The notes: generated by a model not told the origin, from the letters alone. 64,000 bases of DNA from Azonexus sp. (GCA_031274715.1 JAISPT010000011.1:1-64000), one strand, 5' to 3'. Positions 8,507 to 17,865 are shown, counted from the stretch's first letter. Program-made: numbers and translations.

Positions 8507-9577
8507 ATGCAGATTTCAGCCCGCAAACTGCTTCCCCCCCTCATCGTGATCGCCATCGCGGCGGGCGCCTATTTCGGCTGGCGCCTGATCGCCGAGCGCG
8601 GTCCGGGCGCCGGCTTCGTCAGCGGCAACGGCCGCATCGAAGCGACCGAAATCGACATTGCCACCAAGCTCCCCGGCCGCTTGCAGGACCTGCTGGTGCG
8701 CGAAGGCGATTTCGTCGCGGCCGGCCAGACACTCGCCCACATGCAGATCGACACGCTGGAGGCGCAGCGCCGCGAAGCGCAGGCCCAGCACCAGCAGGCC
8801 ATCAACGCCGAAATCAGCGCGCAGGCGCAGATCGCGCTGCGCGAGAGCGACCAGCGCGCCGCCGAAGCGGTCGTCGTGCAGCGTGAAAGCGAACTCGACG
8901 CCGCGCAACGCCGTTTCGCGCGCTCGGAAACACTGGCCAAGGAAGGCGCCTCGTCGATGCAGGAACTCGACGACGACCGCGCCCGCATGCGAAGCGCACA
9001 GGCCGCCGTCGCCGCCGCCAAGGCCCAGGTCGCGGCGGCCATTGCCGCCGTCACCGCGGCACGCGCGCAGCAAACGGGCGCGCAGTCGGCGATTGCCGCC
9101 GCACAGGCCACCATCGACCGCATCCAGGCCGACATCGCCGACAGCGCCCTGACGGCGCCACGCGCCGGCCGCATACAGTTTCGCGTGGCGCAACCGGGCG
9201 AGGTGCTCGGCGCCGGCGGCCGGGTGCTCAACATGGTCGATCTGGCGGATGTCTACATGACTTTCTTCCTGCCCACGCAGGCCGCCGGGCGCGTGGCGCT
9301 CGGCCAGGATGTGCACCTGGTGCTCGACGCCGCGCCGCAATGGGTAATTCCGGCAAAGGTCACATTCGTTTCTTCGACGGCGCAATTCACGCCGAAGACC
9401 GTGGAAACCGAGAGCGAGCGCGAAAAGCTGATGTTCCGCGTGCGGGCGCAGATCGATCCGCAGTTGCTGCAACAGCACCTCAACTATGTGAAGACCGGCC
9501 TGCCCGGCGTGGCGTGGATCAAGCTCGATGCGAATGAGGAATGGCCAGCGAATCTTCAGGTGAACATGCCGCGATGA
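8507..9577 (+). CDS. HlyD-family periplasmic adaptor (YhiI-like)
   Basis: 356-residue membrane-fusion protein. One N-terminal transmembrane anchor (~residues 9-27) precedes a biotinyl-lipoyl half-motif (GRIEATEIDIATKLPGRL), a long Ala/Gln-rich coiled-coil hairpin (~80-210), the second lipoyl half (LTAPRAGRIQF) and a beta-barrel domain. Length equals that of E. coli YhiI (355). It should bridge the inner-membrane ABC transporter and the outer-membrane lipoprotein. Its stop overlaps the start of the ATPase gene by ATGA. Confidence 0.9.
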   Translation: MQISARKLLPPLIVIAIAAGAYFGWRLIAERGPGAGFVSGNGRIEATEIDIATKLPGRLQDLLVREGDFVAAGQTLAHMQIDTLEAQRREAQAQHQQAINAEISAQAQIALRESDQRAAEAVVVQRESELDAAQRRFARSETLAKEGASSMQELDDDRARMRSAQAAVAAAKAQVAAAIAAVTAARAQQTGAQSAIAAAQATIDRIQADIADSALTAPRAGRIQFRVAQPGEVLGAGGRVLNMVDLADVYMTFFLPTQAAGRVALGQDVHLVLDAAPQWVIPAKVTFVSSTAQFTPKTVETESEREKLMFRVRAQIDPQLLQQHLNYVKTGLPGVAWIKLDANEEWPANLQVNMPR

Positions 9578-12315
9578 ATGATCCCGCGGTCCGTATCGAA
9601 CACGTCTCGCTGCGCTACGGCAAGACCGTCGCGCTCTCCGACGTGACGCAGGACGTGCCCGCCGGCCGCATGGTCGGGCTGATCGGCCCGGATGGCGTCG
9701 GCAAATCGAGCCTGCTCGCACTGGTGGCCGGTTCGCGCGCAGTGCAGAAAGGCAAGGTGTGGGTGCTCGGTGGCGACATGGCGAGCAAGAAGCATCGCGA
9801 CGCGGCGTGCCTGCGCATCGCCTACATGCCGCAGGGCCTCGGTAAGAATCTTTACCCCACGCTCTCGGTCGAAGAGAACCTGCAATTCTTCGGCCACCTG
9901 TTCGGCCATGACGAAGCCGAGCGCCGCCGCCGCATCGACGCGCTGACGCGCGCCACGGGCCTCGATCCCTTTCTGGCACGGCCCGCCGGCAAGCTCTCGG
10001 GCGGCATGAAACAGAAGCTCGGCCTGTGCTGCGCGCTGATTCACGATCCCGACCTGCTGATCCTCGACGAACCCACGACGGGCGTCGACCCGCTGGCGCG
10101 CGCCCAGTTCTGGGACCTCATCAACGGCATCCGCAAGGAGCGGCCGGCGATGAGCGTGATCGTGGCGACCGCCTACATGGACGAAGCACAGCGCTTCGAC
10201 TGGCTGATCGCGATGGACGACGGCAAGATCCTCGCCACTGGCACGCCCGACGAACTGCTAGCACGCACGCGCACGGCCTCGCTCGAAGAAGCGTTCATCG
10301 CCCTCCTGCCCGAGGCCAAGAAGCGCGGCCACCTACCCGTCGAAATCACACCACTGCACGCCGATGAGCATGCCGAAATCGCCATAGAGGCGAAAGACCT
10401 GACAATGCGCTTCGGCGACTTCATCGCCGTCGATCATGTGAGCTTTCGCATCCAGCGCGGCGAGATTTTCGGCTTTCTCGGCTCGAACGGCTGCGGCAAG
10501 TCCACGACGATGAAGATGCTCACCGGCCTCTTGCCCGCGTCGGACGGCCAGGCCTGGCTGTTCGGCCACGAGGTCGATCCGCGCGACCTCGACACGCGGA
10601 GACGTGTCGGCTACATGTCGCAGGCATTCTCGCTCTACGGTGAGCTGACCGTGCGCCAGAACCTCGTGCTGCACGCGCGGCTCTTTCACGTGCCCGGAGC
10701 CGATATCGCCGCCCGCGTCGCCGAAATGGTCGAACGCTTCGCCCTTGCCGACGCGCTCGACACGCTGCCCGACAATCTGCCGCTCGGCGTGCGCCAGCGG
10801 CTCTCGCTGGCGGTGGCGATGGTGCACAAGCCGGAACTGCTGATCCTCGACGAACCGACTTCCGGCGTCGATCCTGTCGCACGCGACAACTTCTGGCGGC
10901 TACTGATCACGCTGGCGCGCCAAGACCAGGTCACGATCTTCATCTCGACCCACTTCATGAACGAAGCACAGCGCTGCGACCGCATCTCGCTGATGCACGC
11001 CGGCCGCGTGCTGGTCAGCGACACACCTGACGCGATCACGCAAGGGCGCGGCGCGGCGACGCTCGAAGAAGCGTTCATCGCCTATCTCGTCGATGCCGGC
11101 GCCGGCACTCAGGAAAGCGCGACCGGCGAACTCGCCACGCTCGGTAAACCGGCCCACGCCGGCGCCGATGCAGCGCCTGCGCAGCAGCGCGCCTTCAGCT
11201 TCCAGCGCGCCTTCAGCTATATGTGGCGCGAGGCGCTCGAACTGCGCCGCGACCCCGTGCGCGCGACGCTCGCGCTCGCCGGCTCGCTGTTGCTGCTGTT
11301 CGTGATGGGCTTTGGCATCAGCATGGACGTGGAAGACCTGCGCTTCGCCGTGCTCGACCACGACCGGACCACGCTGTCGCAAAACTACGAACTGAATATT
11401 GCCGGTTCGCGCTACTTCATCGAGCAGCCCCCGATCACCGACCATGCGCAGATGGACCGCCGCATGCGCAGCGGCGAAATCGCGCTGGCCCTTGAAATCC
11501 CCCCCGGCTTCGCGCGCGACGTCTCGCGTGGCAGGTCCGTTGAGATCGGCGCGTGGATCGACGGTTCGATGCCGCAGCGTGCGGAAACGGTACGTGGCTA
11601 CGTGCTCGGCCTGCACCAGGGATGGCTGCTGGAACAGGCGCGGCAACGGTTCGGCACAAGCGTGCAGGCACCCGTTTCGGTCGAAACACGCTTTCGCTAC
11701 AACCCCGACGTGAAGAGCCTGCCGGCCATGGTGCCTGCCGTGATCCCGATGCTGCTGTTGATGATGCCGGCCATGCTGACCGCGCTGGCCGTGGTGCGCG
11801 AAAAGGAACTCGGTTCGATCATCAACCTTTATGTGACGCCCGTGACGCGCCTCGAATTCCTGCTCGGCAAGCAGGCGCCCTATGTGCTGCTGGCGCTCGT
11901 CAACTTCCTCTTGATGACGCTGCTCGCCGTCACCGTGTTTGGCGTGCCGCTCAAGGGCAGCTTTGCGATGCTGTTCGCCGCGGCCGTGCTCTACAGCCTG
12001 TGCGCGACGGCCATCGGGCTACTCGCCTCGACCTTCACCAAGAGCCAGATCGCCGCGCTGTTCTTCACGATGATCGGCACGATGGTGCCCACCGTGCAGT
12101 TCGCCGGCATGCTCACGCCCGTCTCGTCACTGGAGGGCACGGGGCGCGTGATCGGCCAGATCTACCCGGCGACCCACATGCTGACGATCAGCCGCGGCGT
12201 GTTCAACAAGGCGCTGAGTTTCCCCGACCTCTACGCCTCCTTCTGGCCGCTGGCGCTCGCCGTCCCCATCGTGATCGGCCTGACCGCCATGCTGCTCAAA
12301 AAGCAGGAGACCTGA
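9574..12315 (+). CDS. RbbA-like ABC transporter (two ATPase domains fused to ABC-2 permease)
   Basis: 913 residues, matching E. coli RbbA in length and order: nucleotide-binding domain 1 (Walker A GPDGVGKSSL, signature LSGGMKQK, Walker B LLILDEPTTGVDP), domain 2 (GSNGCGKSTT, degenerate signature LPLGVRQR, LLILDEPTSGVDP), then an ABC-2 permease domain with six predicted helices. The degenerate second signature is also seen in RbbA. E. coli RbbA was described as a ribosome-bound ATPase; here the operon context argues for export. I prefer ATG 9574, coupled to the preceding stop, over the in-frame ATG 9541. Confidence 0.9.
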   Translation: MNDPAVRIEHVSLRYGKTVALSDVTQDVPAGRMVGLIGPDGVGKSSLLALVAGSRAVQKGKVWVLGGDMASKKHRDAACLRIAYMPQGLGKNLYPTLSVEENLQFFGHLFGHDEAERRRRIDALTRATGLDPFLARPAGKLSGGMKQKLGLCCALIHDPDLLILDEPTTGVDPLARAQFWDLINGIRKERPAMSVIVATAYMDEAQRFDWLIAMDDGKILATGTPDELLARTRTASLEEAFIALLPEAKKRGHLPVEITPLHADEHAEIAIEAKDLTMRFGDFIAVDHVSFRIQRGEIFGFLGSNGCGKSTTMKMLTGLLPASDGQAWLFGHEVDPRDLDTRRRVGYMSQAFSLYGELTVRQNLVLHARLFHVPGADIAARVAEMVERFALADALDTLPDNLPLGVRQRLSLAVAMVHKPELLILDEPTSGVDPVARDNFWRLLITLARQDQVTIFISTHFMNEAQRCDRISLMHAGRVLVSDTPDAITQGRGAATLEEAFIAYLVDAGAGTQESATGELATLGKPAHAGADAAPAQQRAFSFQRAFSYMWREALELRRDPVRATLALAGSLLLLFVMGFGISMDVEDLRFAVLDHDRTTLSQNYELNIAGSRYFIEQPPITDHAQMDRRMRSGEIALALEIPPGFARDVSRGRSVEIGAWIDGSMPQRAETVRGYVLGLHQGWLLEQARQRFGTSVQAPVSVETRFRYNPDVKSLPAMVPAVIPMLLLMMPAMLTALAVVREKELGSIINLYVTPVTRLEFLLGKQAPYVLLALVNFLLMTLLAVTVFGVPLKGSFAMLFAAAVLYSLCATAIGLLASTFTKSQIAALFFTMIGTMVPTVQFAGMLTPVSSLEGTGRVIGQIYPATHMLTISRGVFNKALSFPDLYASFWPLALAVPIVIGLTAMLLKKQET

Positions 12316-12316
12316 C

Positions 12317-13444
12317 ATGGGCCGCCAGCTCGCCAACATCTATCGCCTCGGCGTCAAGGAACTGTGGAGCCTGGCACGCGACCCCATGCTGCTGATCTTC
12401 ATCGTCTTCTCGTTTACGGCGATGATCTACTCCTCGGCGACCGCACGGCCCGAATCGCTGCACAAGGCCCCCATCGCGGTGATCGACAATGACGTCTCGC
12501 CGCTGTCGCAGCGCATCATCGACGCCTTCTTCCCGCCGCATTTCCTCACGCCCCAGCACGTCACGCCCAGCGAAGCCGATGCCGGCATGGACGCGGGCCG
12601 CTACACCTTTGTGCTCAACATTCCACCCAACCTGCAACGCGACGTGCTCGCCGGCCGCGCCGCCGAGGTGCAACTCAATGTGGACGCCACGCGCATGAGC
12701 CAAGCGTTCACGGGCAGCAGCTATATCCAGCAGATGATCGGCGACGAAGTGCGCACCTTCGCCAACCGCTATCGTGCATCGGTGGAAGCGCCTGTCGATC
12801 TGGCGGTACGCATGCGTTTCAACCCGAATCTCACCCAAGCGTGGTTCGGCTCGCTGATGGAGCTCATCAACAACGTAACCATGCTCTCCATCATCCTCAC
12901 CGGCGCGGCGCTGATCCGCGAGCGCGAGCACGGCACCATCGAACATCTGCTGGTCATGCCCGTCACGCCCACCGAGATCATGCTCGCCAAGGTCTGGTCG
13001 ATGGGATTGGTCGTACTCGTAGCGGCGGCCTGCTCGCTGACCTTCATCGTGCGCGGCGCGCTGCACGTGCCCATCGAAGGATCGGTACCGCTCTTTCTCG
13101 CGGGCGCGGCGCTGCACCTGTTCGCCACCACCTCGATGGGCATCTTCATGGCCACGCTGGCGCGCAGCATGCCGCAATTCGGCATGCTGCTCGTGCTCGT
13201 GATGCTGCCGCTACAAATGCTCTCGGGCGGCAACACACCGCGCGAGTCGATGCCGCAGTTCGCCCAGGACATCATGCTCGTAGCGCCCACCACGCATTTC
13301 GTCGAACTGAGCCAAGCCATCCTCTACCGCGGCGCGGGCTTCAACGTCGTCTGGCCGCAATTCCTGTGGCTCGCGGTAATCGGCAGCCTACTGTTTTCGT
13401 TCTCGCTGATGCGCTTCCGCAAAACGCTGAGCCAGATGGCCTGA
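12317..13444 (+). CDS. ABC-2 transporter permease (YhhJ-like)
   Basis: 375-residue ABC-2 permease starting one base after the previous stop. One N-terminal transmembrane helix (ELWSLARDPMLLIFIVFSFT) is followed by a large periplasmic domain (~residues 45-170) and a block of five helices with the EREHGTIEHLLVMPVTPTE motif typical of ABC-2 permeases. It would pair with the permease half of the RbbA-like protein. Substrate is unknown: drugs, polyamines or hydrophobic peptides are all possible for this family. Confidence 0.9.
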   Translation: MGRQLANIYRLGVKELWSLARDPMLLIFIVFSFTAMIYSSATARPESLHKAPIAVIDNDVSPLSQRIIDAFFPPHFLTPQHVTPSEADAGMDAGRYTFVLNIPPNLQRDVLAGRAAEVQLNVDATRMSQAFTGSSYIQQMIGDEVRTFANRYRASVEAPVDLAVRMRFNPNLTQAWFGSLMELINNVTMLSIILTGAALIREREHGTIEHLLVMPVTPTEIMLAKVWSMGLVVLVAAACSLTFIVRGALHVPIEGSVPLFLAGAALHLFATTSMGIFMATLARSMPQFGMLLVLVMLPLQMLSGGNTPRESMPQFAQDIMLVAPTTHFVELSQAILYRGAGFNVVWPQFLWLAVIGSLLFSFSLMRFRKTLSQMA

Positions 13445-13477
13445 CAACCCGCAACCGTAGCGGCAGTCCGGCCGCAG

Positions 13478-14206
13478 TTACGGCGCCAGCCAGATCAGTG
13501 TCGCCATACGCCCGGTAACGCCGTCGCGCCGATAGGAGAAAAAGCGCTCGGCCTCGCCGACCGTGCAATGGTCACCACCAAAGGTCGCGGTCACGCCGAC
13601 AGCCGCCAAGCGTTGGCGCGCCAGGGCATAGATGTCGGCCAACCACTTGCCGCCGCCGAGCGCCTGGAAAGCGCCGGCTGCCGCCGGGTCGTGGTCGACG
13701 AAAGCGGCCCTGACCTCAGCACCGACCTCGAAATACCGGGCACCGATGGCCGGCCCGAACCAGGCCAGCAACTGTTCCGGCGGCGCGCCCATGGCAGTGA
13801 CGGTCGCTTCCAGCACACCGGCGACCAAGCCGCGCCAGCCGGCATGCGCCGCCGCAACGACGCTGCCGGCGCGATCGCAGAACAGCACTGGCAGGCAGTC
13901 CGCCGTCATCACCGCGCAAACGCTTCCCGGCCGGCGAGTGAAGGCAGCATCGGCTTCCGGCGCGCCGGTTACGGCAGCGGCATCGACCACCAAAATGCCG
14001 TGCACCTGGCACAGCCAGCACGGTTCGTTCGGCAGCAGCGCACGCAGGCCGGCGCGGTTGACGGCGACGCGCTCCGGCGCATCGCCGACATGGTCGCCGA
14101 GATTGAAACTGTCCCACGGCGCCGGGCTGCAGCCGCCGCCGCGCAGAGTCTGCAGGGCGCGCACCTGGGTCGGCGCCGGCCATTCGGGATGCCATACCTC
14201 AGCCAT
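13478..14206 (-). CDS. pgeF: Peptidoglycan editing factor / laccase-domain protein
   Basis: 242-residue YfiH/DUF152 protein. Zinc-site and family motifs are visible: LCQVHG, MTADCLPVLF, AAHAGWRGL, WFGPAIG and the C-terminal CTVGEAERFFSYRRDG. Family members have been described as purine-nucleoside phosphorylases and as proteins that prevent misincorporation of serine into peptidoglycan. It is transcribed after rluD with an 8-base overlap, the usual rluD-pgeF arrangement in proteobacteria. Confidence 0.9.
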   Translation of the reverse strand: MAEVWHPEWPAPTQVRALQTLRGGGCSPAPWDSFNLGDHVGDAPERVAVNRAGLRALLPNEPCWLCQVHGILVVDAAAVTGAPEADAAFTRRPGSVCAVMTADCLPVLFCDRAGSVVAAAHAGWRGLVAGVLEATVTAMGAPPEQLLAWFGPAIGARYFEVGAEVRAAFVDHDPAAAGAFQALGGGKWLADIYALARQRLAAVGVTATFGGDHCTVGEAERFFSYRRDGVTGRMATLIWLAP

Positions 14207-15155
14207 GCCGCAAGGTTTCGAGCAGATCGCGCATGTCCTGCGGCAACGGCACCTCCCACTGCATTTTCAGGCCACTCTGCGGGTGTACCAGGCCCAGGCG
14301 CGTGGCATGCAGGGCCTGGCGCGGGAAATCCGGCAGCTTGGCGTTGGGCCGGCCATAGACCGGATCGCCGACCAGCGGATGGCCGATCGATGCGAGATGG
14401 ACGCGAATCTGGTGCGTGCGTCCGGTTTCCAGCGAGCACTCGACGAAGGTGCAATAAGGAAAGGACTCCAGTAGCCGAAACCAGGTCAGCGCCGGCTTGC
14501 CGCCGCGGCTCTCCGGCACCACCGCCATCTTGATGCGCTGCACCGGATGCCGGCCGATCGGCGAATCGACACCGCCACCGCTCTTCATTGCGCCGGCCGC
14601 CACGGCCAGGTAGACGCGGCGCACGGTTCGCGCCTGCAGTTGGCGGACCAGGTCGGTCTGCGCCTCCAGCGTCTTGGCGACGACCAGGAGGCCGCTGGTG
14701 TCCTTGTCCAAGCGATGCACGATGCCGGCCCGTGGGATCGCCTCGATACCCGGCACATGATGCAGCAGCGCGTTCATCAGGGTGCCGTTCCAGTTGCCGC
14801 TGCCAGGATGGACGACCAGCCCGGCCGGCTTGTTGATGACCAGCAGCGCCTCGTCCTCGAAGACGATGTTGAGCGGAATGTCCTCCGGCAGTTCCTGGCC
14901 GTCGCGGGCATCGCTCGGCTCGCTGACGCTCAGGCGCTCGCCGCCGAGCAACTTGCGCTTGGGCTCGTACTCGACCTGGCCATCGATGGCGACGTGGCCG
15001 TCGCGCACCCAGGACTGCAGGCGGTTACGCGAATGCTGAGGCAACAGGGCAGCCAGCACCTGATCGAGACGGCGGCCGGACTCGGCATCCGGGACGCTCA
15101 AGTGCAGCGGTTCAATTCGGCTATAATCGCCGGCGTTTTCCACAGGATTTTTCAT
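14199..15155 (-). CDS. rluD: 23S rRNA pseudouridine synthase RluD
   Basis: 318 residues from ATG 15155. It has an S4-like RNA-binding domain (~residues 30-95), then the RluA-family catalytic domain with HRLDKDTSGLLVV (catalytic Asp) and GRTHQIRVHLASIGHPLVGD. Family role is pseudouridylation of helix 69 of 23S rRNA (1911/1915/1917 in E. coli). A longer in-frame start at 15239 exists, but the extra 28 residues are only Arg/Lys-rich and read into bamD. The chosen start codon overlaps the divergent bamD start, an unusually tight head-to-head arrangement. Confidence 0.9.
   Translation of the reverse strand: MKNPVENAGDYSRIEPLHLSVPDAESGRRLDQVLAALLPQHSRNRLQSWVRDGHVAIDGQVEYEPKRKLLGGERLSVSEPSDARDGQELPEDIPLNIVFEDEALLVINKPAGLVVHPGSGNWNGTLMNALLHHVPGIEAIPRAGIVHRLDKDTSGLLVVAKTLEAQTDLVRQLQARTVRRVYLAVAAGAMKSGGGVDSPIGRHPVQRIKMAVVPESRGGKPALTWFRLLESFPYCTFVECSLETGRTHQIRVHLASIGHPLVGDPVYGRPNAKLPDFPRQALHATRLGLVHPQSGLKMQWEVPLPQDMRDLLETLRHG
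15122..15127 (+). promoter_or_regulatory. Candidate -10 box of bamD
   Basis: A perfect TATAAT lies 26 bp upstream of the bamD start, inside the first codons of the divergent rluD gene. No good -35 is visible at 16-18 bp spacing. Confidence 0.45.
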
Positions 15156-15993
15156 GATGCGAAGTTTAGCCGCATTCGGCCCCGCATTCCGCCGCCCTCC
15201 CGCCTTCTTCCGCCTGCTCACCGCCCTTTTCGTTGCCATCGTTCTGGCCGGATGTAGTTCCCTGTCCGAGCAGGCCGACCCAACCGCCGGCTGGTCCGCC
15301 GGCCGGCTCTACTCCGAGGCCAAGGAAGCGCAGGCGGACGGCAACTGGGATACGGCGGCCAAGTATCTGGAAAAACTTGAGGCCCGCTTTCCCTACGGCC
15401 GCTTCGCGCAACAGGCGCAACTCGAACTCGGCTATGTGTACTGGAAGGCCAACGAGGCCGGTTCGGCGCTGGCTGCCACCGACCGTTTCATCAAGCTGCA
15501 CCCGAACCATCCGGCCATCGACTACGTGTATTACCTGAAGGGCCTGATCAATTTCAACGAGGACCTTGGCCTGATCGGCTACATCAGCGACCAGGATCTC
15601 TCCGAACGCGATCCCAAGGCGGCACGCGAGGCCTTCGAATCCTTCCGTGAACTGACCATCCGCTTTCCGGACAGCAAGTACGTACCGGACGCGATCAAGC
15701 GCATGGACTACTTGGTCAACGCCCTGGCTCAGCAAGACGTCAACGTCGCCCACTACTACACCCGCCGGGGCGCCTACGTCGCCGCGGCCAACCGCGCCCA
15801 GTACGCGATCAAGACCTACCCGCGGGCGCCGGCCATCGAAGAAGCGATGTTCATCCTGGTCAATGCCTACGACCAGCTTGGCCTGATCGAATTGCGTGAC
15901 GACGCTGACCGCGTGATGCGCCAGAACTTTCCCGACAGCCGTTTCTACCAGACCGGCCTTGAGCGCAAGAGCCCGTGGTGGAAGCTGTGGTGA
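15154..15993 (+). CDS. bamD: Outer-membrane assembly lipoprotein BamD (ComL)
   Basis: 279-residue lipoprotein of the BAM complex that folds and inserts outer-membrane beta-barrels. The signal peptide ends in lipobox VLAGC (Cys34 from the first ATG), followed by five TPR-like repeats seen in YSEAKEAQADGNWDTAAKYL, RFPYGRFAQQAQLELGYVYW and AINRAQYAIKTYPRAPAIEEA-like segments. Length is typical. ATG 15154 or the adjacent ATG 15157 may be used. Its stop abuts the stop of the convergent DUF3293 gene with no spacer. Confidence 0.93.
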   Translation: MMRSLAAFGPAFRRPPAFFRLLTALFVAIVLAGCSSLSEQADPTAGWSAGRLYSEAKEAQADGNWDTAAKYLEKLEARFPYGRFAQQAQLELGYVYWKANEAGSALAATDRFIKLHPNHPAIDYVYYLKGLINFNEDLGLIGYISDQDLSERDPKAAREAFESFRELTIRFPDSKYVPDAIKRMDYLVNALAQQDVNVAHYYTRRGAYVAAANRAQYAIKTYPRAPAIEEAMFILVNAYDQLGLIELRDDADRVMRQNFPDSRFYQTGLERKSPWWKLW

Positions 15994-16413
15994 TCAGCAG
16001 CCCGGGCTGATCCAGACCAGTCGCGGCACCCCGTCTTCCCCGCCACAGACGACAGCGTTCTGGCCAAAATCGGCGGCCAGCGCACAAGCATCCTCGGCTT
16101 CCAGCTCGGGCACGAAACAACTCTCCTCGACCGGCCAGGCACCGTCGTCGGCTATGTGCTCGGCGGCAAAAGGTTCGTAATTGCCTTCGAGCAATTCGCA
16201 CTCCAGTCGGGCCTGCTGCTCGGCATTGCTCGCGGTATCCAGTGGCTGCGAACCGGGATTGCAGGCGGTGATGAGGGCGAAGCAGCGGCAGCCGGCCGCG
16301 GCCAGCCAGGCGCGCAGGCGCTCGTCCGCCCGATCGAGACGCAGATCGACCGCGCCGCCGGGCAGGAATACCCGGTAGGTCGTCGCCCGGTAGGCTGCTT
16401 CCAGATCATTCAT
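15994..16413 (-). CDS. DUF3293 domain protein
   Basis: 139-residue soluble protein recognised by the DUF3293 core: CFALITACNPGSQPL, then an invariant-looking N in NAEQQARLECELL, and a C-terminal FGQNAVVCGGEDG. Function is unknown. It starts inside the 3' end of rmuC (8-base overlap), so it is translated from the same message as rmuC. No signal peptide or membrane segment is present. Confidence 0.75.
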   Translation of the reverse strand: MNDLEAAYRATTYRVFLPGGAVDLRLDRADERLRAWLAAAGCRCFALITACNPGSQPLDTASNAEQQARLECELLEGNYEPFAAEHIADDGAWPVEESCFVPELEAEDACALAADFGQNAVVCGGEDGVPRLVWISPGC

Positions 16414-17743
16414 CGTCGCCGCCGTCCAGATCAGCGACGCCGATCAACTGCTCGGCCACGCCAGCGGGCAGCGCCTCGACCTCCTTCAACTTGCGCGACA
16501 ACTGGCGCGTGCGCGTTTCCGCCTTGCCGATGGAATTGCTCGCCTCGTCGAGCTTCTTGCGCGTGTGGGCAAGCACCTCGCCGAACTTGCCGAACTCGGT
16601 CTTGACCGCACCAAGCACCGCCCATACCTCGGCCGAACGCTGCTCGATGGCCAGCGTACGAAAACCCATCTGCAAGCTGTTGAGCATGGCCGCCAGCGTC
16701 GTCGGCCCGGCCAGGCTGACGCGGAAATCGCGTTGCAGCGCTTCGGCCAGCCCCGGCCGGCGCAGCGCCTCGGCGTACAAACCCTCGACCGGCAGGTAGA
16801 GCAATGCGAAATCGGTGGTATGCGGCGGCGCGACATACTTGTCGCGGATACTGCGGGCCTCGTTCCTCAAGCGCGTCTCGACGGCCTTGGCCGCCTCCTC
16901 GACCGCTACCGGGTCACCGCGCTCCTGAGCTTCAAGCAAGCGCTGGTAATCCTCGATCGGGAACTTGGCGTCGATCGGCAGCCAGACGACAGCCCCGTCG
17001 TCCTTGCCCGGCAGGCGGATGGCGAAATCGACCCGCTCGCTGCCGCCGGGCCGGGTAGCGACGTTGGCGGCGAACTGCTCGGCGGTCAGCAACTGTTCGA
17101 GCAGCGCTGACAACTGCACTTCGCCCCAGGTACCGCGCGTCTTGACATTGGTCAGCACACGCTTGAGATCGCCGACACCAGCGGCCAGCGACTGCATTTC
17201 GCCGAGGCCGCGATGCACCTGTTCGAGGCGCTCGCTGACCAGCTTGAAGGATTCGCCGAGACGCTGTTCCAGCGTCGCGTGCAGCTTCTCATCGACGGTT
17301 CGGCGCATTTCCTCCAGCTTATTGGCGTTGTCCGCTTGGATCGCCGCCAGCCGCCCCTCGACACTCTGCTTGAGGCGCTCGAAGCGCTCGTCGAGGCCAA
17401 GCGAGAAACGCCCCAGTTCGCGGGCGAAAGCTTCCAGGCGCTCAGCCTGCAAGGCACCGAACTGGCCAACCTGGGTTGTCACCGCCTGGCTGAGCAGGGT
17501 CGCCGACTGGGCGCGTTCCTCGCGGTCGCGGAAAGCCGCCTCGGCATCCTCGCGCCGGCCACGCGCCAATTCCTCGCGCAACTCGCGCTCCAACCGCGCC
17601 AAACCCTGTTCCAGGGCCACCCGCAGCACATCCAGCCGTGCCCGGGCGGCATCGGCAGCGCGCCCGCGCCACAACGTCACCGCTTGCAGCAGGATGACCA
17701 CGCCCATGCCGGCCGCCAGGACCAGCCCCACAGTTTCACTCAT
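16406..17743 (-). CDS. rmuC: DNA recombination protein RmuC
   Basis: 445 residues: a single N-terminal membrane anchor (~5-23), a long coiled coil (~25-190) and the RmuC nuclease-like core (~200-370) with TRGTWGEVQLSALLEQ, LPIDAKFPIEDYQ and TDFALLYLPVEGLYAEAL. RmuC proteins limit short inverted-repeat recombination, and an anti-phage role has also been proposed for the family. The gene is the last conserved one before the AT-rich cassette region that begins just upstream of its start. Confidence 0.92.
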   Translation of the reverse strand: MSETVGLVLAAGMGVVILLQAVTLWRGRAADAARARLDVLRVALEQGLARLERELREELARGRREDAEAAFRDREERAQSATLLSQAVTTQVGQFGALQAERLEAFARELGRFSLGLDERFERLKQSVEGRLAAIQADNANKLEEMRRTVDEKLHATLEQRLGESFKLVSERLEQVHRGLGEMQSLAAGVGDLKRVLTNVKTRGTWGEVQLSALLEQLLTAEQFAANVATRPGGSERVDFAIRLPGKDDGAVVWLPIDAKFPIEDYQRLLEAQERGDPVAVEEAAKAVETRLRNEARSIRDKYVAPPHTTDFALLYLPVEGLYAEALRRPGLAEALQRDFRVSLAGPTTLAAMLNSLQMGFRTLAIEQRSAEVWAVLGAVKTEFGKFGEVLAHTRKKLDEASNSIGKAETRTRQLSRKLKEVEALPAGVAEQLIGVADLDGGDDE

Positions 17744-17804
17744 TGTATGAACTCACCGACCAGCCCGGTTTTTTGTAGGCCCAAAATATGCCGTAGGCTT
17801 GTAA

Positions 17805-17853
17805 TCGAAATTTTTAGCCATTCTCGGAAAATAGAACCGAAGCTGACCCTTTT
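17805..17853. repeat. Left flanking repeat of the cassette locus
   Basis: 17805-17837 is a direct repeat of 19266-19298 (about 26 of 33 bases identical by eye). The next bases, CCGAAGCTGACCCTTTT (17837-17853), are an inverted near-copy of AAAAGGGGTCGGCTTCG at 19252-19268. Together the two copies bracket the gene-cassette region, which suggests the whole block was inserted or rearranged at this spot. Nothing else is seen in 17744-17865. Confidence 0.55.
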
Positions 17854-17865
17854 CACTCGTTTTCA

